Shown: positions 47,833 to 55,891, counted from the stretch's first letter. The stretch: DNA of 64,000 bases from Labrenzia sp. DG1229 (GCF_000521215.1 NZ_KI928919.1:628972-692971), one strand, 5' to 3'. A program made the numbers and translations. The notes: generated by a model not told the origin, from the letters alone.

Positions 47833-48898
47833 TTAGCGGCTGAGACCGAGTTCACCGAGGATCTGATCGATACGCTCGTGCGATACGGCTCTAACGTCTT
47901 CAAACGCGACGGGTTTTGAGTGGGGTTGCGACCAGATGGGTTGCAGGTTCTGCACGGCCTTTTCGGCAAGCTGGCCGTGCTTGGCGATCCAGGACTGAAA
48001 CAGTTTCCTGTTGTGGTCCGCGTGCTTTTCGTCGTTGACGAGCAGGAACATCAGGTCAATCGCGTTGGCGAGATTTCGTTCGTAATCCGCTTCGGCCGCC
48101 GAGATGACCGGAGGTGTGATGAAATCGTTGTTGGCTGCAGCCACCTGCATGAAGAAGCCGGAACGGATCAGCTCACCGACAAGAGGTTCGAAGATGATGT
48201 TGATCGCGAAGTATTGCTCAAGATAATCCTCGCTCCCCATGATCGCTTCAATTGCTTCACGCGTGGGCTGCCAGACTGGATCTTCAAGCCAGCTCTTCTT
48301 GCCGAGATCGTCGTCCCAACCATCGATATCCATGCCGATTTCGGCGAGATACAACGTAATGTCCTGAGCCAGACGCAACTTGTAGCTCGAGTTGGTGAGC
48401 GTCGCGTTGTTGATCATCTGCGTGTAACCATACCGCTGCGCCTGCATCAGCGACGTCCCGAGTCCGAATTCGGCATGTTTCCAGGCACCCAGATGTGCCT
48501 GCAGGACCCGGCACCAGGTTTTTGTCAAAGGCTGCCGGAGCGCCTGCCTTGCGCGCATTCGAAATGACGTTCTGCACCATCGTCACGATCTTGGACTGAC
48601 GTTGATAGTGCGTGCGTTCCCATTCCTGATCCGGTGCACGAAACGCGTGCCAGTTCGAGCTGAGCGCTGCCGTGTAGTCCTTCTGATAGGCACCACCGGC
48701 CTTGCCACCTTCAAACTCGATGATCCAGTCCTGGATCAGATAGCGTTCGGGATCGGGCTGCACGTCCACCGTGACGTCTTCATAGTGCGTTGCACGCTTC
48801 CCGCGCGGTTCAAAATAGTTGTACTTCCTGCTGTTTGATCCAACGAATGTCGCTGCGCCTGCAGCGCCGGATCCAACTGAACTTGATGTTGCAACCAT
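47833..48898 (-). pseudogene. mimC: di-iron monooxygenase hydroxylase small (beta) subunit, single-base frameshift
   Basis: Two overlapping frames together spell one complete small subunit of about 354 residues. The first frame (from ATG 48898, with GGAGG upstream) gives the N-terminal N-Y-F-E-P-R-G-K-R-A-T-H-Y-E-D-V-T and proceeds to A-P-A-A-F-D-K. The second then continues T-W-C-R-V-L-Q-A-H-L-G-A-W-K-H-A-E-F-G-L-G and runs to F-E-P-L-V-G-E-L and L-Q-P-I-W-S-Q-P, all typical of PrmC/MimC. The switch is at an A5 run (T at 48519-48523 on the plus strand), where four A would restore the frame at codon 126. It could be a sequencing error, a real mutation or a +1 recoding site. Without the beta subunit the enzyme should not assemble. 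Confidence 0.93.
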
Positions 48899-48948
48899 CG
48901 AAGTATTCCTCCCTGTGATAGTCCTTCAACTAGCGATCAGCCCGAATG

Positions 48949-50007
48949 TCAGTGGGCCGATGAACCGGTAGTTGGAGTGAATTTGTCGAAGAAAACCCGC
49001 TCGGTATCGAAATCGTGCATGAACAGAACCGGCGTCAGTGCGTCTATCATCGGCGGTGGCCCGCAGGCGTAGACGTCTCCTTCGCCATCGATACCCAACT
49101 CCTTCAGATGACGATCGACACATTCGTGTACGAAGCCCCGTTCACCTGTCCAGGTGCCGTCTTCTTCTGCATGGCTGAGGACAGGGATGAACTCGACGGA
49201 CGGATTTTTCTCCGTAATGTCCGTGATTTCCTTCATCTTGAAGAGATCATTCCGGGTGCGGGCGCCGTAGAAGAAGTGGACCGGCCGAGTTTCCCCACTG
49301 GCGAGGTGATCATTCAGGATTGACCAGACGGGTGACATTCCGGACCCCGCTCCAACTAGGATAAGTGGTCCTTCTCGTCCTTCCCTTCGGAAGCACATTC
49401 CGTAGGGTCCCGTGACCTGGACTTTGGCTCCGGCCTTGATCCCGCCTTCATCGAGTTCGTTGGAGAACTTTCCGTCGGGATACTTTTTGATGATGAAGGA
49501 GAGGTTTTCGGTTTCGCTCGGCGGATTTGCCATGGAGAACGAGCGTGTAATCGTCTCCCCCGCTTCCGTGGTGACCGTGATGTCGACATACTGTCCGGCC
49601 CAGAACTTGAGCGGCAAATGCAGTTTGATCTGAACGCCGCGGATATCATGCGTCAGTTTTTGAAAATCGACGATCTCGCCGGAAAATTCCTTTACCGGGA
49701 TCGACTTGGACAAAACTTCCTCGTCGTAGTTCAGCAGCTCTATTTCAATGTCGCTGAAGGCCAGCGTCCGGCACATAAGGACGTGACCGCTATCTCGCTC
49801 CATATCGTTCAGGGCGAATGTCGAGTAGTTCAGCATCTCGCTTTCGCCATCCAGCTGCACGCATTTGCAGGCAGAACATTGACCTTCCTTGCAGCCATGC
49901 GGCAGCGCAATTCCCTGACGAAATGCGGCATCGAGAATCGTTTCGTTCTCTGCCACCTCAAATTCCACACCTACCGGTTCCAGTCGGACATTGTAGGTTT
50001 CTGACAT
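48949..50007 (-). CDS. mimB: monooxygenase NADH oxidoreductase (ferredoxin + FAD domains)
   Basis: This 352-residue electron-transfer component has an N-terminal plant-type [2Fe-2S] ferredoxin domain with C-K-E-G-Q-C-S-A-C near residues 38-46 and a fourth Cys in V-L-M-C-R near 78. It is followed by an FAD-binding domain (T-R-S-F-S-M-A near 156) and an NADH-binding domain (V-G-A-G-S-G-M-S-P, C-G-P-P-P-M-I near 320). It moves electrons from NADH to the hydroxylase. The start at 50007 is fixed by ACGGAG upstream and by the natural domain start; the longer open frame overlaps the large-subunit gene. Confidence 0.96.
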   Translation of the reverse strand: MSETYNVRLEPVGVEFEVAENETILDAAFRQGIALPHGCKEGQCSACKCVQLDGESEMLNYSTFALNDMERDSGHVLMCRTLAFSDIEIELLNYDEEVLSKSIPVKEFSGEIVDFQKLTHDIRGVQIKLHLPLKFWAGQYVDITVTTEAGETITRSFSMANPPSETENLSFIIKKYPDGKFSNELDEGGIKAGAKVQVTGPYGMCFRREGREGPLILVGAGSGMSPVWSILNDHLASGETRPVHFFYGARTRNDLFKMKEITDITEKNPSVEFIPVLSHAEEDGTWTGERGFVHECVDRHLKELGIDGEGDVYACGPPPMIDALTPVLFMHDFDTERVFFDKFTPTTGSSAH

Positions 50008-50061
50008 CAGCTCAGTCTCCGTATTCCAATATGCCGTGGCGCGTCTCACGGACTTGGGAAA

Positions 50062-50085
50062 ACGGAGGCCATTTCTGGCCTCCGT
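50062..50085 (-). other. intercistronic hairpin after the large-subunit gene
   Basis: ACGGAGGCCA and TGGCCTCCGT form a perfect 10-bp stem with a 4-base loop. On the minus strand it begins 7 bases after the large-subunit stop and is followed by a short run of T (complement of A at 50059-50062). It resembles a weak intrinsic terminator or RNA-processing site, which would raise large-subunit mRNA over the reductase. Confidence 0.8.
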
Positions 50086-50092
50086 AATTGTC

Positions 50093-51757
50093 TTAGGTGC
50101 ATGGATTGATGGTGAAGCCCTTGCGGTACTCGCCCACATGCGCATCCCGCTCGGCATCGGACATTGCCCGCAATGCATTGAGGGGCGAAGCCAGCTGATG
50201 CCCGCGCACATGCTCAAGCTTCCACTGGTCCTTGTCGTCGAAACGCAGATGCGGCTGAGGCACCAGGGTTTCGCCGTCATCGCGGACAAAGTTGAGATCC
50301 TTGATCGCGTCGGCCAGGTCCCAGCCGTCGTAAACAGTTTCCCATTCACGCTTGCCGGAAAATTTGCCCATCGCCGGTGTCGGCCGGCCCTGATACTCGT
50401 CGGAGAAGGCGTCCACGGCGGTCCAACGGTCGAGTTCGTGCGCGAAGGTGTGCCATTTGCCATCGATCTGGTCGATCACCATGTCCTCACGGATGAGGCA
50501 CGGAACAAGGCATGACCAGCAACGGTGCGGATACACATATCCGGTCTCTTCATTGAAGGTGATTACCTTCTCGCCGGGCTTGCTGAGTTTTGCGTACCAC
50601 TTCCAGAAGTCGCCAAATTCGGCGTACCAACCCGGATACTTGTGCTCAAACCACTCGAAGTCCTTTTCGGTCTGGGCTTCGATCCGCCAGAAATTCACCG
50701 GCCAGCCGACAGCGAAGAACTGTGCGACCTTGTGGACGTATTTCTTGTCGGTGATACGCTTCCAGGCTTCCTGGACGTCATCGTGGTGGATCTTCACACC
50801 GTACTTTTCAAGCGGCAGCATGTAAGTCCGGTAATAGTCTTCAAAGATCCAGCGGTGCCACATCTCCGCGTAGGATTCTTTCTCCTTGTCGCGGTTGGTT
50901 GTGCCGTACTCGATGAACGTACCGATCGCCGCGTCGACAATGGCGTGGTTCTGCCAGAACGCGTAGCGGAGATCCCGCTCGAGAAGCAGGTGGTTTTCCG
51001 GCTCCTTGAGAGCTGCCATCAACAGGGAATGACCATTCCCGATATGACGGCTTTCATCCGACTGAACCGACAGGAACACGGTCGGCAGTGCATAGTCGCC
51101 ATTTCTTGCCGCCTCGGAAGGCATCGCAACGAAAAGGGTATTGGTGAATGCCGTTTCAGCGACAACCGTCAGATACATGCATGCAGCAGTCATGGTATCG
51201 CCGGTGATGAAGCCTTCACCGAATTGACGGCCGATCGTCGTGGCATAACACTTGCCGAAGGCTTCTTCGGTGATATCGAACCCGGCAGGGTCGATGTAGT
51301 TTTCCATGTACCACTTTTTCAGGTTCATCTGGATCGTGGAGTGACGGAACTCATCAACCATCTGCATTGTGAAGCCGGTACGAAGGTCCTCGCCCGGCGC
51401 CAGGCGGGCAACCATTGCCATGGACCGCGCGGCGGAGATTTCCGGAAAGGGAATGATCGCAAGGAAGAGCTTCATCCACTCGATCCAGCGCGGCTCCACA
51501 TTTCGGAACATGTCGCCGCGCAAAGCGGCATCCAAGGCGCCGTAGACACGATTGTCCTTTTCCTCTTCCATCGGGAAGTAGGAACGAAGCACCTGCTTCA
51601 TCGGATCGCGCGGAGCCTTGGTGATCTTGTAGTCGGTCGGAAATGTCGAGGCTTCCTGCACATAGGTAGGATTCCAACCGAGGTCAGATATTTTCTTGGT
51701 GGCCTCACCCACCGAGATGCCTCGTTGAGAGGTGATCTTGTTCAACGTTATTGCCAT
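50093..51757 (-). CDS. mimA: di-iron monooxygenase hydroxylase large (alpha) subunit
   Basis: This 554-residue catalytic subunit of a soluble di-iron monooxygenase contains the two D-E-x-R-H iron motifs (D-E-F-R-H near residue 136 and D-E-S-R-H near 232), each spaced from an upstream Glu as in the family. Length, gene order (alpha-reductase-beta-coupling) and accessory genes place it in the propane 2-monooxygenase/MimABCD group, which oxidises propane, acetone, methyl ethyl ketone or phenol. It is the first gene of the operon, with GGAGG before the ATG. Which substrate it prefers cannot be decided by eye. Confidence 0.95.
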   Translation of the reverse strand: MAITLNKITSQRGISVGEATKKISDLGWNPTYVQEASTFPTDYKITKAPRDPMKQVLRSYFPMEEEKDNRVYGALDAALRGDMFRNVEPRWIEWMKLFLAIIPFPEISAARSMAMVARLAPGEDLRTGFTMQMVDEFRHSTIQMNLKKWYMENYIDPAGFDITEEAFGKCYATTIGRQFGEGFITGDTMTAACMYLTVVAETAFTNTLFVAMPSEAARNGDYALPTVFLSVQSDESRHIGNGHSLLMAALKEPENHLLLERDLRYAFWQNHAIVDAAIGTFIEYGTTNRDKEKESYAEMWHRWIFEDYYRTYMLPLEKYGVKIHHDDVQEAWKRITDKKYVHKVAQFFAVGWPVNFWRIEAQTEKDFEWFEHKYPGWYAEFGDFWKWYAKLSKPGEKVITFNEETGYVYPHRCWSCLVPCLIREDMVIDQIDGKWHTFAHELDRWTAVDAFSDEYQGRPTPAMGKFSGKREWETVYDGWDLADAIKDLNFVRDDGETLVPQPHLRFDDKDQWKLEHVRGHQLASPLNALRAMSDAERDAHVGEYRKGFTINPCT

Positions 51758-52039
51758 TCCTGGAGCCTCCTCAGCTCGTACCGGCGAACCGGTTCATGGA
51801 TGGCAGCAGACAGCTGCCTGACTGTCGGACCCGAAACATGCAGGTAGCAGGAGCAGGCACTCCCCCACTGCATGGGATCAGACGAATGACGGCAAAGGTT
51901 GAGCAGATTCACGCTGCAACGCGTGTCTCCTGGAATTGCACCATGACTGCCGGCTGCTGGCCGTCCGGTGCTTAACCTCCCAATTCCTTCGTTCTTGATG
52001 CACCTTGCTAGACAAGGCGCTGTTTTGTGCTTGAGGAAT

Positions 52040-52055
52040 TGCAAGGATGATTCCA
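52040..52055 (-). promoter_or_regulatory. candidate sigma-54 (-24/-12) promoter for the monooxygenase operon
   Basis: On the minus strand TGGAAT-CATCC-TTGCA has the invariant GG and GC exactly 10 bases apart, as required for sigma-54; the -24 element matches TGGCAC at four of six positions. It lies 283 bases upstream of the large-subunit start. The neighbouring gene at 40543 encodes a sigma-54 activator, which supports the call. An AT-rich stretch just upstream (52075-52160) could hold an IHF site. Confidence 0.5.
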
Positions 52056-52215
52056 GTTTTGGAACCAATCGAAGAAATCAAGAAAAATTAATCTCTCGAA
52101 ACGCATAAGAGCATGTTTTTTAATGGAAAATTTTTCAAAAAATATTCCTGAAAAATCACTCCAAGATCTCCGAACGTCAATTGAAAAAATCTGTCAGTGT
52201 AAAAGTGTTATGAAA

Positions 52216-52232
52216 CTTTACGTCTCTTTACA
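52216..52232. repeat. palindromic motif TGTAA-N7-TTACA, degenerate copy 3
   Basis: CTTTACGTCTCTTTACA shares 13 of 17 positions with copy 1 (one half-site intact, one altered). It is 193 bases before the ATG at 52426, and about 160 bases upstream of the sigma-54-like promoter on the other strand, so it may act on either. Confidence 0.45.
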
Positions 52233-52425
52233 TAGTTGTCCGCGCCAACTGATACATTTCTTGCGCCGGTCAGAAATGTTGTCATCCGTACTTGGTTTTT
52301 GATTGTCTTCAGACCAGAACATCGTAGAAATATCTGAACCCGGTCGCAGGCCGGTTATCGAACCTGCTGTCGCCCGCTCAACCTGCACCATGCCCCTCGG
52401 CGTCGATGCCCGGGGAAAGGAAGAA

Positions 52426-53367
52426 ATGAAGCTTGATAGGATATCTTTTGCAGGCTGCTATCGCGGTGCATCGCCCCAGTTGATCGCACACACCCAGCAG
52501 CTTTGGTCTGCAAGGGGATTGGATCTGGAAAGCACCTGGCTTCGGACGGTGGGATCCTTGCGAGGGTTCCGGGCCGCCGATTTTCCGGAAGAAGAAGACA
52601 GCAGTGCCCCGATGGATGCGTTTTTCCTGTTCGATCAGGCGATCATCTGGGTGGCTTCGCTTCACTCTGCAGCTAACTGCATTGCCTCACTACAGGATGT
52701 GCAGCTTGATCGTGCTCAATGGTCAAGTCTGCAGGCTGTCACCTATCGACTGATGGAACAGCTCGACGCTGTCCGGATGCTGTTTCTGTCGGACTTGCCG
52801 ATACCATCCATGCAGATCGCGCGTTCAATTTCGGAAGACGCTGACATGGCATTGGCATTTCTGATCCGTCGCAAACTTGCACAACGCTTTACGGCGTGCC
52901 GCACAACAGAAGAAGCAAACGAGTTCTGGCGGCGTCATATTTCAGGAGGTCGGGCGTTTCGTGTCGTTGCAGACCGGTTGTATGAAGTTGGTCTGGATTT
53001 CGGAAAGCAGGGAGACTATTCCGACTGGCGTCGCGACACGCTGGCGATATTGGGAACAGCCGCCCATACGTCGTTCCTCAGGCACTCACGCTCCGATGGT
53101 GCCGCGACAGAAAACGGGCAATTCAGGGATACCCATGACTGTCTGGAATTCGTGACGCTGCGACTTCACGAGATGTGCGCCTATTCAAATGTATTGCAGG
53201 AGCGGCTGTCGAAAGATCTGAAATACATCAGCAAACAACAGCCGCAGCCAGGCCTAAACCAGTCTCTTGCTATCTCGGCCGCAGCGATCAGCGAAATCAC
53301 CGTGGAGCACTGGCGCCGAACAGTTGCAAGAGATCCATTTGGATTGTCAGGTCACCCAGAGAGCTAG
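52426..53367 (+). CDS. hypothetical helical protein beside the monooxygenase operon
   Basis: I do not recognise this 313-residue, mainly helical cytoplasmic protein. The chosen ATG follows GGAAAGGAAG; in-frame starts at 52390 (ATG) or 52303 (TTG, no ribosome-binding site) are alternatives. Conserved-looking features are an R-S-I-S-E-D-A-D-M-A segment (about residue 130), F-W-R-R-H near 166 and R-L-H-E-M near 249. Its alternating amphipathic helices remind me of HEPN-like DUF5677 proteins, but I would not name it on that. Its end overlaps the convergent 62-residue gene by 4 bases. Confidence 0.75.
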   Translation: MKLDRISFAGCYRGASPQLIAHTQQLWSARGLDLESTWLRTVGSLRGFRAADFPEEEDSSAPMDAFFLFDQAIIWVASLHSAANCIASLQDVQLDRAQWSSLQAVTYRLMEQLDAVRMLFLSDLPIPSMQIARSISEDADMALAFLIRRKLAQRFTACRTTEEANEFWRRHISGGRAFRVVADRLYEVGLDFGKQGDYSDWRRDTLAILGTAAHTSFLRHSRSDGAATENGQFRDTHDCLEFVTLRLHEMCAYSNVLQERLSKDLKYISKQQPQPGLNQSLAISAAAISEITVEHWRRTVARDPFGLSGHPES

Positions 53368-53552
53368 TGGTGACTTGTGTCACTGCCCTTCACTTCGCCG
53401 CGTGCAATCCATTGAGCAGCCATCACCAACGTACCCATGGCGAAGTCCTTGCCGTGTTCTTCAATCATCTCTTCGGAAATTTCCGACACCCGCCTGAAGA
53501 ACTCGTCCTTGCTTTCTTCTTCGGGGGTCAGCTTTGGTTTCACATCCTGCAT
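53364..53552 (-). CDS. hypothetical 62-residue protein
   Basis: This small acidic helical protein has a strong ribosome-binding site (AGGAGGAAG before the ATG) and follows the WD40-like gene by 18 bases, so it is the third gene of a minus-strand operon. The sequence is dominated by E-E-S-K-D-E-F-F-R-R-V-S-E-I-S-E-E-M-I and a hydrophobic patch, D-F-A-M-G-T-L-V-M-A-A-Q-W-I-A. The end carries two His. No family is recognised. The strong start signal supports it as a real gene. Confidence 0.75.
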   Translation of the reverse strand: MQDVKPKLTPEEESKDEFFRRVSEISEEMIEEHGKDFAMGTLVMAAQWIARGEVKGSDTSHH

Positions 53553-53570
53553 TTTCTTCCTCCTACGTCC

Positions 53571-54701
53571 TTATTTGAACATCTGTTCGGGAAAGGCGAC
53601 GATGCTGCTTTCCCCCGCCTTGTCGCCGACGGAAAGGTTTTCTCCATCCGGCGACCAACTCATTGTGGTTATTGCCTCGTTTGACGCATTCCTCAGCAGA
53701 AGTTCGTCTGGATCTCCAATGGAGGTCAGAGCGATCATTCCGTTTTCATATCCGGATGCGACCAGATTTTTTGTTGGATGTGAAGCAATGGCCTCCAACA
53801 CCACGAAACCAGGTTTTCCCGATGACAACGGAGATCCCGGCTGGTCGTTTTCCGGCAAATCAGACACTTTCCACCCGACAAGACGGAAGGCTCCCGATGC
53901 GACAAGGGCACCACCGGCGTCGTTAAAGTCTGCGTTGCGAACCTCTCTCGGAAAATTGCCAATTTTCTCTACCGTTCTGCCGACGCAATTGATCACCAGC
54001 ATCGCTTTTTCTGCACATCCGCAAGCCACATGAGTGGATTGCGAATTCCAGTTCAACGACAAAATTTCGCCAGCACATTCAGCGCTCCACTGAAGTTTCA
54101 GGTCTCTTGAAGACTCCAGAATCGAAACCGAGCCTTCGCCCCACGCCGCGATTTTCCCATCCCCGGCGATGCCGGAAAGGCAGGTAACCTGGTGATCCAG
54201 TTTCAACGAAACCACCTGGGCATCATTCCCGGTTCCGGTGACGAAGACTTCGTTCTCGCGGGCAAAGACCAGGTGCTCGCCCGCGGAATCGCCATTGAAT
54301 GCGCTGATGGGTCCGCTTCCAGACGACACGCGTTCAATTACAAGCCCCCGGGCCGTTGCCTGTCGTACCGTGCCGTCTTTGCATGCAATCGCAAAACCCT
54401 GGGCGCCGAAGCGTGCAATTGGCAGGTGCGTCAGCGCAGACACATCCAGAATTGATGCCGGTATCGGGTCGACTTTTCGCGGCCGGATCGTCGCTCGGCC
54501 ACTCTCCTTGTCGATCGTGGTCCGCCGGGCCGGCGATTCAGCGTCCGACGTCCGGACGATCGCCAGCTTGCCGGACGTCAACAGGAATGCAGCAAAGCTA
54601 CCGTCCTGGCTAAAGATCGAATGAACCGGTTCTTCGTCAAAGGACCAGGACATGGCCAGCAGTTCAAATGCTGAAAGTCCTCTGGAACTTTGCTCATTCA
54701 T
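53571..54701 (-). CDS. WD40-like beta-propeller protein
   Basis: This 376-residue protein consists of repeated units of about 40-45 residues with the pattern hydrophobic-S-x-D-G/N-x-x-hydrophobic-A-x-G (for example V-H-S-I-F-S-Q-D-G-S-F-A-A-F, L-S-L-N-W-N-S-Q-S-T-H-V-A-C-G, I-T-T-M-S-W-S-P-D-G-E-N-L-S-V-G). This fits a seven-bladed propeller used for protein contacts. It is cytoplasmic, with no enzyme domain. AAGGGG precedes the ATG at 54701; a longer open frame upstream overlaps the coiled-coil gene. It overlaps that gene by 8 bases and should be translationally coupled to it. Confidence 0.85.
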   Translation of the reverse strand: MNEQSSRGLSAFELLAMSWSFDEEPVHSIFSQDGSFAAFLLTSGKLAIVRTSDAESPARRTTIDKESGRATIRPRKVDPIPASILDVSALTHLPIARFGAQGFAIACKDGTVRQATARGLVIERVSSGSGPISAFNGDSAGEHLVFARENEVFVTGTGNDAQVVSLKLDHQVTCLSGIAGDGKIAAWGEGSVSILESSRDLKLQWSAECAGEILSLNWNSQSTHVACGCAEKAMLVINCVGRTVEKIGNFPREVRNADFNDAGGALVASGAFRLVGWKVSDLPENDQPGSPLSSGKPGFVVLEAIASHPTKNLVASGYENGMIALTSIGDPDELLLRNASNEAITTMSWSPDGENLSVGDKAGESSIVAFPEQMFK

Positions 54702-54981
54702 GATGTTTCCCCTTCGTTTTTGTTTTTTCGAGCAATCTATCGACCTGCTCCAACTCCGCCTCCAGTTCACTCAGGCGAGTAGCATTCGCTTCCAGATCGG
54801 GAGTCGCAGGCCTTTGATCGACGACCTCTTCCAGGTCCGTCGCTGACAGGAGGGACAGAAAATCTGCACCTCCGGAGACCTGCAAAAGACGATGATGTTC
54901 GGCGTTGGCAGCCGACAATTCCTGCACAATGTGAAGCCGCTGGCGAAGAAGGTCCCCGATTTTCTGAGATTGACCTGACAT
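54694..54981 (-). CDS. small coiled-coil protein
   Basis: This 95-residue protein has two helical segments (residues 5-35 and 63-92) with heptad-like Leu spacing (L-S-E-L-E-A-E-L-E-Q-V-D-R-L-L-E). A short loop with G-G-A-D-F-L-S-L-L lies between. The C terminus is Lys/His-rich. AGGAAAG precedes the ATG. It is the first gene of the coiled-coil/WD40/62-residue operon and is divergent, by 54 bases, from the 89-residue gene. A scaffold or adaptor with the propeller is a fair inference; no family is recognised. Confidence 0.78.
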   Translation of the reverse strand: MSGQSQKIGDLLRQRLHIVQELSAANAEHHRLLQVSGGADFLSLLSATDLEEVVDQRPATPDLEANATRLSELEAELEQVDRLLEKTKTKGKHHE

Positions 54982-55035
54982 ATGGCTTTCCTACATTTGG
55001 TGCGTCGAGTGAGATCGGATCGGAGGACAGAAATC

Positions 55036-55305
55036 ATGCAGCAAACCGCAACCAGACAGTTCATTACGGCGGTAGCGAGCGTTGGCCGGGACATCCTTGG
55101 CGCCGGTCATCCGTTGATTTCCAAAATTGAAGCAGCCGGCACGACTGCCGATACGGAGACAGTCGACGAGATACAAAAAACGCTCTCCGCTCTTCCTGAA
55201 GAGACGCGCGACACACTCTTGAGCGCAGTTCACAAACACATGCGCGAAGATATTTCGGCAATCTGGGGGCAACTTCCGCACGCTGTGAGTGATGAGCCCA
55301 ACTAG
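55036..55305 (+). CDS. hypothetical 89-residue helical protein
   Basis: I do not recognise this small helical protein. The ATG at 55036 follows GGAGGACAG; the open frame extends further upstream, but the preceding codons overlap the divergent promoter. Two amphipathic helices can be drawn, residues 5-33 and 42-75, the second containing L-S-A-L-P-E-E-T-R-D-T-L-L-S-A-V. It shares a bidirectional promoter region with the coiled-coil/WD40 operon and so probably belongs to the same functional unit. Confidence 0.72.
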   Translation: MQQTATRQFITAVASVGRDILGAGHPLISKIEAAGTTADTETVDEIQKTLSALPEETRDTLLSAVHKHMREDISAIWGQLPHAVSDEPN

Positions 55306-55554
55306 CAGTACGAAGCTCGCTTGTTGTCTGGCAATTGCTGGCACCTCGTCAGTCGAGACGACTCTCATGACTTTGCCCAAAATTGCCTGTGTTGAAATGT
55401 CGCGTACATATTCACGCACTCGTAATCCGGCTTCTTCACGGGGCACTTGCTGCTTCAGCAAAAGAACAAATACCACAAGACACAGACACGAAATTATAAT
55501 ACATGCTTCAGGAAAGCAAAAATAATGATCAATATAATAAAATAAAATAATTAC

Positions 55555-55571
55555 TGTAATTTTTCTTTACG
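55555..55571. repeat. palindromic motif TGTAA-N7-TTACA, copy 4
   Basis: TGTAATTTTTCTTTACG is one mismatch away from a perfect TGTAA-N7-TTACA palindrome. The next copy begins 31 bases further on (three helical turns). Confidence 0.5.
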
Positions 55572-55585
55572 TAATTGTTTTTGAA

Positions 55586-55602
55586 CGTAACGAAATTTTA
55601 CA
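55586..55602. repeat. palindromic motif TGTAA-N7-TTACA, copy 5
   Basis: CGTAACGAAATTTTACA is one mismatch from the palindrome and is in phase with copy 4. Between them TTTACGTAA forms a further overlapping half-site palindrome. Confidence 0.5.
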
Positions 55603-55891
55603 TGTTTGATCGGTTTTGACTTCAGTTTGTCATCGCATGCACGCAATCCAGATGCTTCCAACGCCCAAGCCCGATTTTTGTCTTTTCTCGACGGGATCAG
55701 TCTTCGGGACCGCAGATGTAGAATGCCGCTCTCAGCCCCGAGACGATACGCGAGACTTGAGACCGAAGATGCTACTGCCCGTTATCCGATGCGAATGAAT
55801 TGTTAGCCGGCCATCACTGATGTTCGTCATTTTTCAATGAAGCCGGGATCACGAACAGGGGACGGGACCAGCCAGACACTGTCCTGGACTG

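Larger units (their letters stand above)
51758..52425. other. divergent regulatory region of the monooxygenase operon
   Basis: About 670 bases separate the monooxygenase operon from a divergent unknown gene. It holds the sigma-54-like promoter, an A+T-rich stretch (52075-52240) and one copy of the TGTAA-N7-TTACA-like motif. A long leader (51758-52039) without hairpins of note would precede the monooxygenase genes. Part of the end (52303-52425) could be coding if the downstream gene starts at a TTG. Confidence 0.55.
55306..55891. other. AT-rich spacer with two palindromic motifs
   Basis: These 586 bases hold no supported gene. The section 55490-55610 is strongly A+T rich and carries two motif copies listed separately. 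Small ORFs after it (for example 55606-55806) lack ribosome-binding sites. It marks the right edge of the accessory region next to the more G+C-rich lyase gene. Confidence 0.55.

Noticed and set aside
48284-48898. The two halves of the small-subunit gene as two separate genes
   Set aside because: The second half has no ribosome-binding site of its own, and the joined sequence matches a single known subunit across the A5 run.
50525-51847. Long plus-strand open frame (440 codons) opposite the monooxygenase large subunit
   Set aside because: It is an antisense shadow produced by the codon bias of the real gene; no ribosome-binding site and no family features.
55606-55806. Plus-strand open frame after the paired palindromes
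   Set aside because: No ribosome-binding site, low-information composition, and an overlapping frame of equal quality.
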